Assembly: GCA_947454485.1 (NCBI GenBank) | Contig: CANGJJ010000009.1 | Coordinates: 62,001 to 126,000 of the forward strand | Reading direction: 5' to 3' | Length of the DNA: 64,000 bases | Origin: Beijerinckiaceae bacterium | Lineage (GTDB): Bacteria; Pseudomonadota; Alphaproteobacteria; Rhizobiales; Beijerinckiaceae | Part shown: positions 42,188 through 51,767 of the stretch, one piece after another | Position numbering within the stretch: position 1 is the stretch's first letter | How the letters are laid out: each line of letters begins with the position of its first letter | The notes under the pieces: model-generated | What the model saw: only the letters and a program-made list of their open reading frames with translations | Told to the model about the DNA's origin: nothing | Database searches by the model: none | Program-made: the position numbers and the translations under genes

Positions 42188-45100
42188 ATGACCGACATCC
42201 TTGGCATCGGCTCTTCTGGTCTCACAGCTTACCGCAAGCTGCTTGAGACCGTTGGCAGCAATATCACCAACGCCAATACCGAAGGCTATGTTCGCCGCGA
42301 TGTCGCCCTGACGACATCGGGCGAAAGCACGATGCTGCCGACTGCCAAGCTGTCAAGCGTTGGCTCGGGTGTGATTGTAGACTCTGTCCGCCGCGCAAAA
42401 GATTACTTCTTGCAGAGCCAGGCTCTCGCAGCCAACTCTACCCAGCAGCAGCAACAGGTTCTGGCTGACTCACTGTCCCAGCTAGAAAAGACAATTTTGA
42501 GTTCAGGAAACGATCCCGGCACAACTGTGCAGGAGCTGTTCAATCGTTTCAGCGATGTTGCAAATGCACCAACCTCTGTGCCTGCTCGTCTAGCCGTCGT
42601 TGAGGCAGGCAACAATGTCGCACGCATGTTCAATCAGGCTGCGTCCGCCATTAATTACAGCATGGATTCGTTGCGCACTGCAATTGATGTCAGCCTTCAG
42701 AGCATCAATGCATTGACGTCGCAACTTGCCACCCTCAATTCGGATATTCAACGCAGCTCAGCCGGCGGTCAAACGCCGAACGATATGCTTGACCAGCGTG
42801 ACAAATTGCTGACAAAGCTTTCGGATCTCACGAGCTTCAACTTTCAGGAAACTGCGACCGGAACCATCACGCTCTATCTGGGTGACAGCACCAGCGGCAA
42901 ACCACTCATTGACGCACAGGGTGCTCACACGCTCGGTGCGCAAGACAATGGTGATCGCCTCGATATTGTTTTTGATCCCTATACAACGCCGATGGTGACA
43001 AGCCAGCTCAAGAGCGGGCTTGTGGCAGGGCTTCTTGACTTCCGCAAAGAGGCGCAAGGCTTCTTGATGGATATGAATCGTTTGGCTGTCGGCCTCACGA
43101 GCGCGATCAACGATGCCCATGAACAAGGCGTTGATCTGAACGGCCGCGCAGGCAAGCCACTGTTCTCGCCGGACAGCCTCGCCTCAACCGCTGGCTCCGC
43201 CAATCGCGGTGTTGCAAATCTCACGCTCTCAATCAGCGAAGCGGCTCAACTTACCAATGCGACTTATGCCGCAAAATTCGACGCAACGAGCGACAATTGG
43301 ACTGTCACATCCTCGCAAGGCCGGATAGTCACCGGCAAGAATGACCTCATCCTTGATGGCGTGACATTCAAATTCGATGGCACCGCAGCTGATGGTGATA
43401 CATTCTCAGCAAGCCCCTTGCGCAACGCAGCCGCGTCGATCCGCTTCTTGCGTCAAGAGCCAGCAGAACTCGCCCTCGCCCTGCCCTATTATATCGATCC
43501 CTCTGCTGCCAATAAGGGCAATGAGACGATCACACTCCAGACAACCTCGACGGCCGCACCTGCAACAAGTCTTTTGTCTGCAACGGCAGTCTTCGGCACT
43601 TCCAATGCGCCGGTCGATTTTCGTCGCGATGGCGCTGCATTTGCCATACCCGCCGGTGCATCTGGCACCCAGCTCACAACGCTGGGCACATCATCAGCGA
43701 TCCATTTCCCAACCAATGAGCCACTCGTCACGGCAAGCACAAACAACCGTGGCTCGGCGCGGATGCAATTTGCGCTCGCAGATGCGACAAAGCCGCTGAC
43801 CAATAGCTATTCGGCGACCTTTAACGGAATTTCCGGCAGCTGGACCGTGCGCTCCTCAACCGGCACAACTACGACCGGTAAGGGCAATATCAGCATTGAT
43901 GGAATCACTCTTTCCTTTACAGGGGCAGCCCAGGAAGGTGACCGCTTCACGCTCGCACCGGTACCAGGCACTCTTGCTGATCATCTTCGCGCGATCGACA
44001 ATTCGGGCGCAACAGTTGCAGGTTCTGGCCTTCATCTGAAGTTCACCTCGACCACACAAACTGACACGAATGATATCGATCTTTTGGTGAAGCCAAACGG
44101 TAACACGCTGAGCGATATCGCTGATGCTATTAATGAGGCTTTAGCCCTACAGGGCCATGCAGACGAGGCCGTTGCAAGTGTAGCCAATGGCATGTTGAGC
44201 CTTAACGCGCTTGGCTCCAACACTATCAGCAATGGTCAATTCACTGGCATCGACAGCAATGGTCTTGCCGCCAATATCTCGGGCCATACGCAAGAGAAGT
44301 CTGATGCGACAAGTCTGCGTCTCTTCACGCGTGAAGGTCGTCAATTGTCGGGTCCCGCCATGTCGGCGGATGAAGCTGCGGCATTTTTGACCGAGGCGAA
44401 CGGATTTCTGCCCGGAGCAGTTTATCAGCCGCCCAGCAGCAATGTCGGCTATCCGGGCGTTGATCTTCTGACGAGCGATAACATCGTTCATGTCACCCAA
44501 AGCTCGACCAACTCAGCCATCATCAATCTGGCTGCCTATGGCAGCCTTGATGCGGCTCATCATACAATTGATAGTGCGACAGCGGGCGCAGTCTATGCCC
44601 TTGACGTCAACGGACTTGCTCCCGTGCGTCTGGCCGGCGACCAGATCGCGGGTCTCTCGGCAGATGAGATTGCCGACAAACTCGCGGACACATTGAATGA
44701 ACAGGCATCGACCTATAGTTGGTCCGGCACTTCGTTCAATCTTGCCTCCTCCTCCGTTCGCAAATTCGACTTTCAGGTCAGCTTCAACGGCAAGGCCTAT
44801 TCGGTTTCATTTAATCGCTCGCAATCTGCCGATGGCAAATGGCTGAACAGCGGTACATTCGACCTGCATGGTGCGACTGGCTTCAGCATTAATATGGTCG
44901 ATGAAGCCCCAACGGCCAATGGTGTTGTCAATCAGCATATCGTGCTAAGCGCTGACCGTATCCTGTCGACGACAGCACCTACATTGAGCATTACGCCGAG
45001 CAACAATACCAAGTTGGTTGGCTTGTCGGATGCCAATGGAGTATCGACGCTCGCCACAAAGGTGACTGCGTCGGGAGATTTGCTGAACTCGGTTCTGGTT

Positions 45101-47104
45101 CGCAATCCGCAACAAATCACCATCAACGGTAATAAGACGATCACGATCAATGCTGCTAGCGGCATGAGCAATGGGATTGCATGGTCAACTGTCGATGGGA
45201 AATTGCGCCTGCGAGGCGATCAAGCCATTAATTCCATCACCCCGGCCCCAGCAGTCAGTGCACTTGGTCTGTCTCAATTTGACTCAACCACAGGCATGGG
45301 GAACACAGATCTCCTGACGGCGATACTGAGCCGCGTGCCCACATCGCAGGAATTGTCAGACGCGATCAACGCAAATCCCCTGACCATCAAAGTCAGCCTC
45401 GACGATGGAAACCCGCCGGTCGACGTCACCATTAATGCACTGAGCGGCACACAGGCTGGATCTTCGATCTCCTGGAGTTTTGTGAATGGCAAGTTGCAGC
45501 TCGCCAGCACAGACCCCGCGCTCAAAATCACAAATGTCAACAATGATGCAGCCGCACTTGAGCTTGGAGTTGCAAATTATGCGACCAATAATGGTGTCCT
45601 CACCGGATCGGCTGTGGCCTATCGTCTGAGCCCGGCTAATCTAACCATAGAGGCCGCTGATGGCCGCCGCTATGCGGTCGACATTGGGACAGCGAGCGGA
45701 TCCAATGCTGCTGCAGGCCTGACTTGGTCCATGGAGAATGGGCGCCTCGTTCTCACGACGCAGAGCAATACACTCAACTTCGTCGCCACAAGTCCACAGC
45801 AAAGAGACAAAGCCGCAAGTGCAGGCTTTATGGGTACAGACCTCAACTTGCAGTCGGTCGACACAACACGCATCACAGCAGGCGGCGATCTTCTACAAAC
45901 GCTCCTGTCGACCCGCAAGCCCCAAATCACTCTGAATACATCCAGTGGTCCGCGCAGCCTAACGATTGCCTCGACAAGCGGATCAGATTCTGTGAGCGGC
46001 ATCTCATGGTCGCTGGTTGATGGAAAACTTCGCTTCTCGAGCAATGATCCTGCTTTGACGGTGGCAGCAAGCGATCAAGCGACGGCGCTCGGACTAGCAA
46101 CACCGCAGAAGAATGGTGGTGTCATCACGGGTGGCGCTCCTCTCCTGTCCACGCTACTGTCAGCCTCTCCCGTCGCATTGCGCGTCAATGGACCCAACGG
46201 AGACGTTACACTCAGCGTCAATGCTACCAGTGGCAGCAGCGATGGCGTCGATTGGGCGTTGACTGATGGACGCCTGACTTTGTCGAGCCGCTTTGCTGGC
46301 CTGAATATCCTCGACCCGACTGAGGCGCAAACCGCGATCACCCGCAGTGCTGGCTTCATCGGCTCTGGTCGTGACACCACCAAAACATCCCGCGAACTCC
46401 ATCTGTCATCATCCATTGAGGCGCAAGACGGCACATTTGTCGATGGCAGCGCAAGCGTTTCCAATGTGGGCGAGACATTGTCCCTCACCAATGAGGTTCG
46501 CGAAGGCCTGATTGTGGCTCTTGCCAGCTCGACGTCGAATGGGCTGCGCCGCTTGGTCGGATCAATCCCACAAACAAGCACGGCGCAAGCTCAAGCAACA
46601 CCAGATGTGCGTGTTCGGATTCTGTCCTCGAACACAGTGGAGATTCTGGATCCCGTCACAGGCATCAGCCTTGCCAATCGCAGCTTCAAGGAAGGCGAGC
46701 CGGTTACATTCCTCGGCCTGCAATTCACCATCCGTGGCACTTCAGTGCCGGGAGACGAATTTGCAATCAATTTCGACACAGGTCGTACTGGCGACAACCG
46801 AAACGCCCTCACGCTTGCGCGCATGTCGAGCAACTCGATCTTTGCAGCGCGTAATGGTACGTTTCAGGATGTCTACAACAGCGTGACCGCAAAGCTGGGC
46901 GCAACCGTTCAGGTTGCAACCAACAAAGCAGACGCTGCGAAGAAATCATCATCGGATCTCAAAGCCGCCTATGATTCAAAGGTCGGCGTTGATCTCGACA
47001 AAGAAGCTGCCGATCTATTGCGCTATCAACAAGCCTATCAAGCGGCCGCTCAGGTCGTTATGGCAGCGCGTGACATGTTCTCCACCATTCTCAAGGTTTT
47101 CTGA
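42188..47104 (+). CDS. flgK: Giant hook-filament junction protein FlgK, 1638 aa
   Basis: First hook-associated protein. The N-terminus (GIGSSGLTAYRKLLETVGSN, ITNANTEGYVRRDV) and the C-terminus (LLRYQQAYQAAAQVVMAARD, ending MFSTILKVF) are typical of FlgK. Usual length is 450-700 aa. The extra 900 residues lie in the exposed middle: two FlgK-type beta units near 370 and 545 (NWTVTSSQGRIVTG; SWTVRSSTGTTTTG), then five repeats with a WS-x-x-(D/N)-G-(K/R)-L core at residues 999-1356. Continuous frame. It follows flgJ by 5 bases and precedes flgL by 8. Confidence 0.93.
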   Translation: MTDILGIGSSGLTAYRKLLETVGSNITNANTEGYVRRDVALTTSGESTMLPTAKLSSVGSGVIVDSVRRAKDYFLQSQALAANSTQQQQQVLADSLSQLEKTILSSGNDPGTTVQELFNRFSDVANAPTSVPARLAVVEAGNNVARMFNQAASAINYSMDSLRTAIDVSLQSINALTSQLATLNSDIQRSSAGGQTPNDMLDQRDKLLTKLSDLTSFNFQETATGTITLYLGDSTSGKPLIDAQGAHTLGAQDNGDRLDIVFDPYTTPMVTSQLKSGLVAGLLDFRKEAQGFLMDMNRLAVGLTSAINDAHEQGVDLNGRAGKPLFSPDSLASTAGSANRGVANLTLSISEAAQLTNATYAAKFDATSDNWTVTSSQGRIVTGKNDLILDGVTFKFDGTAADGDTFSASPLRNAAASIRFLRQEPAELALALPYYIDPSAANKGNETITLQTTSTAAPATSLLSATAVFGTSNAPVDFRRDGAAFAIPAGASGTQLTTLGTSSAIHFPTNEPLVTASTNNRGSARMQFALADATKPLTNSYSATFNGISGSWTVRSSTGTTTTGKGNISIDGITLSFTGAAQEGDRFTLAPVPGTLADHLRAIDNSGATVAGSGLHLKFTSTTQTDTNDIDLLVKPNGNTLSDIADAINEALALQGHADEAVASVANGMLSLNALGSNTISNGQFTGIDSNGLAANISGHTQEKSDATSLRLFTREGRQLSGPAMSADEAAAFLTEANGFLPGAVYQPPSSNVGYPGVDLLTSDNIVHVTQSSTNSAIINLAAYGSLDAAHHTIDSATAGAVYALDVNGLAPVRLAGDQIAGLSADEIADKLADTLNEQASTYSWSGTSFNLASSSVRKFDFQVSFNGKAYSVSFNRSQSADGKWLNSGTFDLHGATGFSINMVDEAPTANGVVNQHIVLSADRILSTTAPTLSITPSNNTKLVGLSDANGVSTLATKVTASGDLLNSVLVRNPQQITINGNKTITINAASGMSNGIAWSTVDGKLRLRGDQAINSITPAPAVSALGLSQFDSTTGMGNTDLLTAILSRVPTSQELSDAINANPLTIKVSLDDGNPPVDVTINALSGTQAGSSISWSFVNGKLQLASTDPALKITNVNNDAAALELGVANYATNNGVLTGSAVAYRLSPANLTIEAADGRRYAVDIGTASGSNAAAGLTWSMENGRLVLTTQSNTLNFVATSPQQRDKAASAGFMGTDLNLQSVDTTRITAGGDLLQTLLSTRKPQITLNTSSGPRSLTIASTSGSDSVSGISWSLVDGKLRFSSNDPALTVAASDQATALGLATPQKNGGVITGGAPLLSTLLSASPVALRVNGPNGDVTLSVNATSGSSDGVDWALTDGRLTLSSRFAGLNILDPTEAQTAITRSAGFIGSGRDTTKTSRELHLSSSIEAQDGTFVDGSASVSNVGETLSLTNEVREGLIVALASSTSNGLRRLVGSIPQTSTAQAQATPDVRVRILSSNTVEILDPVTGISLANRSFKEGEPVTFLGLQFTIRGTSVPGDEFAINFDTGRTGDNRNALTLARMSSNSIFAARNGTFQDVYNSVTAKLGATVQVATNKADAAKKSSSDLKAAYDSKVGVDLDKEAADLLRYQQAYQAAAQVVMAARDMFSTILKVF
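45125..46375 (+). repeat. Five tandem protein repeats in giant FlgK
   Basis: Repeats of about 82-97 residues, each centred on a conserved Trp: IAWSTVDGKLRL (W999), ISWSFVNGKLQL (W1096), LTWSMENGRLVL (W1180), ISWSLVDGKLRF (W1274), VDWALTDGRLTL (W1356). Before the Trp each has a strand and NA-x-SG or similar; after it comes an Ala-rich stretch and, in several, LLxTLLS. The similarity is plain at protein level and weak at DNA level. Confidence 0.85.
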
Positions 47105-47112
47105 GGCTCGCC

Positions 47113-48018
47113 ATGCAAGTTTCAACTCGCTCGTTCTTCCGTCAACAATCTGAGAATTTGCAGGATCTGAAAGGTCAGATCGTGAAGCTGCAGGATGAGG
47201 TCTCCAGCGGCAAGCAGTTGACCGTCCCCTCCGAAGACCCTGTCGCCTTCTCATCGCTCTCAATGCTGAAAGCCAAGGGCGCGCGCATTGAACAGTTCCA
47301 GCGCAACATCGAAGCTGGTCGACAGCATTTGAACCTCGAAGACAATACGCTGACGCAGGTCGCCAACGCTCTCACTCGTATACGCGAATTGAGTGTGCAG
47401 GCGCAGAACGACACTTTGACAGCCAATGATCGCAAATCAGTGGGCGGTGAGATCCGGGTTCTGTCGGATATGATCTTCGACTTGGCGAACACAACCGACA
47501 CAGATGGCAAGCCCATTTTTGCGGGTGCAATCGTCGATCAGGCCCCATTCGAGCGCAGCGCCGATGGATCTGTAGCCTATCGTGGGGACTCCACCAAGAT
47601 CGCTCAATATGTGAATGACTCGACCAGCGTCACCGTCAACAACACCGGCGATGACGTCTTCATGAAAGTCGCGACGCGTGATGGCTCGCGCAAATCAATC
47701 TTTGAAATCGTCGACAGCGTTGCCAATAGCCTAGAAAAGGGCTTGCCTCCCGGTGACGATCTGGCAGACGTCGTCTCATCGCTTGACTCTGTAACAGGTT
47801 GCCAGACGATTACGGGTGCACGTATGGCAGCCCTTGATTCTGAGACCACTCGCCTGTCTGCAGACAAACTGGCAACTTCATCTCATATCTCAGTGCTTGA
47901 AGACACTGATATTGAGAAAGCCATCACTGAGATGAAGCAGAAGTTGACGAGTATTGACGCGGCGCAAAGTGCCTTTGTCAAAATCGCCGACCTTTCGCTG
48001 TTTAACTATTTGCGCTAG
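47113..48018 (+). CDS. flgL: Hook-filament junction protein FlgL
   Basis: Second hook-associated protein (301 aa), flagellin-like. N-terminus FFRQQSENLQDLKGQIVKLQ and SGKQLTVPSEDPVAFSSLSM are characteristic, with a conserved NTTDTDGKPIFAG region and a C-terminal coiled helix. Unlike FlgE and FlgK here, it has normal size. Its last 17 bases overlap the convergent gene at 48002. Confidence 0.93.
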   Translation: MQVSTRSFFRQQSENLQDLKGQIVKLQDEVSSGKQLTVPSEDPVAFSSLSMLKAKGARIEQFQRNIEAGRQHLNLEDNTLTQVANALTRIRELSVQAQNDTLTANDRKSVGGEIRVLSDMIFDLANTTDTDGKPIFAGAIVDQAPFERSADGSVAYRGDSTKIAQYVNDSTSVTVNNTGDDVFMKVATRDGSRKSIFEIVDSVANSLEKGLPPGDDLADVVSSLDSVTGCQTITGARMAALDSETTRLSADKLATSSHISVLEDTDIEKAITEMKQKLTSIDAAQSAFVKIADLSLFNYLR

Positions 48019-48484
48019 GCGCTGCGGGATCAGCGACCGTCTCTGTTTGAGCGGCTGCGAGCTCCTGCTCTGCTGCAAAGTTGGACTTGAGATAGAGCGC
48101 GCGGATAAGCGGCAAGCGTTCGAAATAATCGGACCATTCCAAATCATAAGGCGCGCCCATCCAATCATTGAGCTGCCGCAATTCGTCTGAAATGCGTATG
48201 ACGTGACCGCGCGTTTCGAAGACGAGTTGGATCTCCTGATCGGTTAATTGATCAGGACGCTGCTGGACCAATTGCGCTTCGAGCATGAACAGCGGGTCAA
48301 TCACCTCAAGACGCTGACGACGCAGGCCCTCACCGGCTTGCGGTGCTTTGGCCGGCTTGTCGATTGCATCGAGCTGAGCGCGAATATCAGCGAGGTAACC
48401 GCTCTGCTGCACATAGAGAGTTGCAAAAATGACGATCACGAAGAGCATGATCGCAACAATCGCAATGATGACGAAAAGGTCCAT
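48002..48484 (-). CDS. Unknown membrane-anchored helical protein
   Basis: 160-residue protein of unknown function. One N-terminal membrane segment (LFVIIAIVAIMLFVIVIFAT), then a mostly helical soluble part with EVIDPLFMLEAQLVQQRPDQ and a Trp/Tyr patch (WMGAPYDLEWSDYFERLPLI), ending in an Ala/Pro tail. AAGGAG precedes the ATG. It is convergent with flgL, overlapping its end, and divergent from the transglycosylase. No match to FliO, FliL or MotB that I can see. Confidence 0.7.
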   Translation of the reverse strand: MDLFVIIAIVAIMLFVIVIFATLYVQQSGYLADIRAQLDAIDKPAKAPQAGEGLRRQRLEVIDPLFMLEAQLVQQRPDQLTDQEIQLVFETRGHVIRISDELRQLNDWMGAPYDLEWSDYFERLPLIRALYLKSNFAAEQELAAAQTETVADPAAPSANS

Positions 48485-48543
48485 GAGTCAGCGGCTCCTT
48501 GCAAGGGACTTATAATATAGGGACCCCAGATTGACCACTGATT

Positions 48544-48558
48544 TGGCAAGGAAATTGC
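48544..48558 (+). promoter_or_regulatory. Probable sigma-54 promoter for the transglycosylase gene
   Basis: TGGCAAGGAAATTGC differs from the window consensus by one base (TGGCAA instead of TGGCAC) and keeps the GG-N10-GC spacing. The start is expected near 48570, about 23 bases before the ATG. Confidence 0.65.
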
Positions 48559-48592
48559 TGGGTAAAACACAGAATTGGACCATGGATTGAAC

Positions 48593-49615
48593 ATGCCGGT
48601 AGAACAAATCACAGATACGAAAGCCAGTGTGGTTGCCACGATCAAGCGTGTCGCGCAGTCACAACAGGCCGATTTCTCTTATCTGTTGACGCAGGCCAAA
48701 GTCGAAAGCGGGCTAAACCCTACCGCGCGCGCAGGAACCAGTTCGGCGACGGGCCTCTATCAGTTCACTTCCGGGACCTGGTTAAATGTCGTCAAACGCC
48801 ACGGCGATAGCGTGGGCCTCAACGCCCAAGCGCAGGCCCTGCGCAGCGCCACTTTGAGCGCCGATGCCAAAAACCAGCTTCTCAGTCTCAGAAATGAGCC
48901 CGAGATCGCCACCAAAATGGCCGCTCATCTGGCCGTTGATAATGCGCGCGCGCTGAGCGCCGCGGGCCATGACAATATCGGGCCGACCGAACTTTATCTG
49001 GCCCATTTTCTGGGTTCTGGTGGCGCGACCACTTTCCTCAACGGCATGCGGACCACCCCCGACATGCCTGCAGCAGGCTCTTTGTCAGCGGCCGCTGCCG
49101 CCAATACGCCCGTGTTCTACGATCAGGGCCGTCCGCGCAGCTATCGCGAAATTTATGACCGCTTTGCGCAGAAGTTTAATACACCAGCAACTGCGACAAC
49201 CATGAATACGCTCGCGCAAATCAAGCGCGATGTTGCAACAGGTGCGATCGTGCCCAGCGATGCAAGGCCGAGTTTTGGCAATATTGCTGGCCTCAGCGAC
49301 CGCGCACAGCAGGTCAAATCCGCTGTTAGGGAAGCAATGGGTTCAAGCCAGCAGCAGGCCGATGGATTTGCCATCGACCGCGACGCCAATATGCCCATCA
49401 CTGAAGAAGCACTGACCCGCTATCTCGGCAATTTTGGTCTTGTGGATCACTCGAAGGGGCTCATCAATGGCGGTTCGCGCGAGGTGCGCGACGCATCGCA
49501 AGCTGCACAAGAAACTGCGGATCAGACAACCGGCAAGCTTGATGGGCAGGATCCCCTCACCCTCGGCGCGAATCTGATTTTGAAGGCGACAACGCCTGAC
49601 AAAGAGATCAACTGA
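48593..49615 (+). CDS. Lytic transglycosylase, SltF/FlgJ-partner type
   Basis: Peptidoglycan-cleaving enzyme (340 aa) likely to open the wall for the rod. The SLT fold starts at once: LLTQAKVESGLNPTARAGTS, with catalytic Glu38, and ATGLYQFTSGTWLNVV. The C-terminal 150 residues are Gln/Ala/Thr-rich and unassigned. No signal peptide precedes the domain, so Sec export is not predicted; it may leave through the flagellar export gate. ATG 48593 is used; a TTG 18 bases upstream is in frame. FlgJ here lacks a muramidase domain, which supports the assignment. Confidence 0.85.
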   Translation: MPVEQITDTKASVVATIKRVAQSQQADFSYLLTQAKVESGLNPTARAGTSSATGLYQFTSGTWLNVVKRHGDSVGLNAQAQALRSATLSADAKNQLLSLRNEPEIATKMAAHLAVDNARALSAAGHDNIGPTELYLAHFLGSGGATTFLNGMRTTPDMPAAGSLSAAAAANTPVFYDQGRPRSYREIYDRFAQKFNTPATATTMNTLAQIKRDVATGAIVPSDARPSFGNIAGLSDRAQQVKSAVREAMGSSQQQADGFAIDRDANMPITEEALTRYLGNFGLVDHSKGLINGGSREVRDASQAAQETADQTTGKLDGQDPLTLGANLILKATTPDKEIN

Positions 49616-50113
49616 TTATTTTGGTGGGAGCTGGTCTTCGGAAACCAGAACTGCGCCATTAGCGTCAAGAAGCTCACGCGCATCATCCGCCTCGACTTCG
49701 ATCGTGATGCCTTCGGGCAGCTTCATGCCCTTCACGGTCGCAGGCTTGAGCAGGCGCATTTTAACAAGCCCATCCAAAACAGGCTCAGCGGCTACCTCTT
49801 CAACAACCTCTTCAGGTACTGGAGCCTCATCAATCATCTCTTCGCCCTCACCGGGCGGGAACATCCGCACAGCGTCGGGCTTGATGCTGGGAGGCGGCAC
49901 GTCATTGTGTACATCGATAACACGCAAACGCAGCAACTTTTGCCACAGCTTTAAGAACGCGACTTTGCGAGCCAATTGTTCAGCACTGCGCGGCCCGGCT
50001 GCAATAGCAGCCAGCTGAGCGCGCACTTCCGTCACGCCCGATTGACGCTCGACCTCTGTCAATTTCGAGAGATCGAGCGCTTCCAGTTTCTCAAGAACAT
50101 CGTGGCTCGACAT
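49616..50113 (-). CDS. Unknown 165-aa protein downstream of fliD
   Basis: Unassigned protein. A helical N-terminal part (LEKLEALDLSKLTEVERQSG; EQLARKVAFLKLWQKLLRLR) is followed by an acidic Glu/Val/Pro-rich linker and a small C-terminal beta part (VKGMKLPEGITIEVEADDAR). No signal or membrane segment. It is the third gene after fliD, 8 bases after the 64-aa gene, so it may be a chaperone or an assembly factor in the place of fliT, but nothing in the sequence proves it. Confidence 0.68.
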   Translation of the reverse strand: MSSHDVLEKLEALDLSKLTEVERQSGVTEVRAQLAAIAAGPRSAEQLARKVAFLKLWQKLLRLRVIDVHNDVPPPSIKPDAVRMFPPGEGEEMIDEAPVPEEVVEEVAAEPVLDGLVKMRLLKPATVKGMKLPEGITIEVEADDARELLDANGAVLVSEDQLPPK

Positions 50114-50121
50114 GAGGCTGC

Positions 50122-50316
50122 TTATTCAGCAGCCTGCAGCTCGACTTCCGAGGCTGCGCCCTGCAGACCCTGAGCGCCGAGCTCTTCTGGCCAGCGATTG
50201 GTATCGGTGATGGTCGCAACAAGGCGCTCCTGAGCAATACGCTCAGCGGTCTGCGCGTCGGTTGCTTCAATAATCATTTCACCGTTGAGGATCCATTTCA
50301 CGAGATAGGTCTGCAT
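50122..50316 (-). CDS. Unknown 64-aa protein downstream of fliD
   Basis: Small protein that starts MQTYLVKWILNGEMIIEATD and continues with a helix (AQTAERIAQERLVATI). The pattern suggests a compact beta-beta-alpha fold. AAAGGAG lies just before the ATG. It lies 13 bases after fliD and 8 before the next gene. Function unknown. Confidence 0.65.
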   Translation of the reverse strand: MQTYLVKWILNGEMIIEATDAQTAERIAQERLVATITDTNRWPEELGAQGLQGAASEVELQAAE

Positions 50317-50329
50317 GTGCTTTCTCCTT

Positions 50330-51745
50330 TTAACCTTTGAGACCAGCAGTCCAGGCAGACATAGCCTGCGTGAGACTGGTTTGGCTGTTCTTCGTCGACA
50401 TCAGGTAGTCCTGCATCGAGATGAATTGCTGAAGATACTGCTGCTGCAAGGCATCCATCTGACTTGCCAGCTTGTCAGTGTCATTCTTGATATCGACGAG
50501 ATCTTTCTGCGTCGTCTTATTGTAGAGCTGGACGAAAGGTCCGCTGATACCAAGCACTGTGCTCGTCAATTTGTTAAAACGCTCCAACGCGCCTGGCTCA
50601 GTGGCGGTAGATGCCATGACCTGCGTCAAAAGCTCGGGATCGTCCGACTGCACTGCCGTTAAACGGGTCTCGTCGATTGTGAGCGTCCCATCTTGGTTCG
50701 TACGAACGCCTAGTTCGGCCATCGTCGCGGTCACAGAGCCCTTAGTGATCGGATCTGTCGTCAGGCGGCGCATTTGAGCGAGGAAATTTCGAGCCGTCGA
50801 GTCATTCGAAAGGCCGCCCCGCTTGGTGATATCAGCGTCATAGATGATCTCGTCACCAATTGTTTGCAGCAACTGGTTATAGTTTTCAACAATGCCACGA
50901 AGAGCCGAAACCTGCTTGGTCGTATCCGCCTGTGACGTCAACGTCACCGGCCCCGTATTTTTGACCGCAATCTTCACGCCATCGATCAAGCCGCTAAACG
51001 TATTTGTTGCGGACTTATACGCCACACCATCTAGTGTGATCTTGGCGTCATCACCCTGGCTTTGTGCATTTGCAGAATCAGCTTTGAGACCTGATGTGAT
51101 GTCACTGCCATCGTCATTGACGGTCTCCACGAAGAAGCGGTTTTTTGTACCGGTTCCATGCGAAATCGTCAGACGACGGCTGCCATCCGCACCATTGAAT
51201 ATGATCGCTTCAAATCCGGTGGTGGACTTGATTGCATCGCGCAGGTCTTCCAGCTTGGTATAATTTGCAAGCTTGAATGACTTGAGAAGTGTCTTCGATG
51301 CTGTGGGATCTGATGGGGCATCGCCCGAATATATCTTAAGCACCGGCTTGTTCGCCGCGACCGCCAAAGATTGCCCTGAACTCAGTGGCGATAAGGTGAC
51401 AGAGTTGAGCTTCGCCAGTTGATCAACATTAAAAGACAGATTGATCGTGCTTTGAGTCGAATAGGACGAATAGGAGAAGTCCGCGACCGAAGCATTGCTC
51501 GTCAGCGGGAGATAGGCCAATTGTTTTGGATCGCCAAAGGCCGACAAGGCAGTCTTCATCCCATTGGCAGCTGAGTAAATCCGCCCAATGGAAGAGACTT
51601 TGGCATCTGCCAACGTTTTGCGATCATCGATCAGCTTCTGCTGCGGCGCGCGCGACGCATCGGTCAATTGCTGAGAGAGCGACTGGATATCAATCCCGCC
51701 ACCTGTCAGATTATTGACGATGCTGCTACCGATCGTGTTCGACAT
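50330..51745 (-). CDS. fliD: Filament cap protein FliD
   Basis: Cap under which flagellin polymerises (471 aa). N-terminus SSIVNNLTGGGIDIQSLSQQ and the conserved ATALSAFG-type region are followed by the FliD middle (SVTLSPLSSGQSLAVAANKP) and the C-terminal coiled coil (DIKNDTDKLASQMDALQQQY). ATG 51745 has GGAGG 5 bases upstream; the GTG just before it is too close. Two promoters precede it, one sigma-54 and one FliA type. It leads an operon with two unknown small genes. Confidence 0.94.
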   Translation of the reverse strand: MSNTIGSSIVNNLTGGGIDIQSLSQQLTDASRAPQQKLIDDRKTLADAKVSSIGRIYSAANGMKTALSAFGDPKQLAYLPLTSNASVADFSYSSYSTQSTINLSFNVDQLAKLNSVTLSPLSSGQSLAVAANKPVLKIYSGDAPSDPTASKTLLKSFKLANYTKLEDLRDAIKSTTGFEAIIFNGADGSRRLTISHGTGTKNRFFVETVNDDGSDITSGLKADSANAQSQGDDAKITLDGVAYKSATNTFSGLIDGVKIAVKNTGPVTLTSQADTTKQVSALRGIVENYNQLLQTIGDEIIYDADITKRGGLSNDSTARNFLAQMRRLTTDPITKGSVTATMAELGVRTNQDGTLTIDETRLTAVQSDDPELLTQVMASTATEPGALERFNKLTSTVLGISGPFVQLYNKTTQKDLVDIKNDTDKLASQMDALQQQYLQQFISMQDYLMSTKNSQTSLTQAMSAWTAGLKG

Positions 51746-51767
51746 CACTACCTCCAGCCAAGATTCA

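Noticed and set aside
48485-48543. TATATTATAAG as a sigma-70 -10 box for the 48484 gene
   Set aside because: No -35 box at acceptable spacing could be found on the minus strand.
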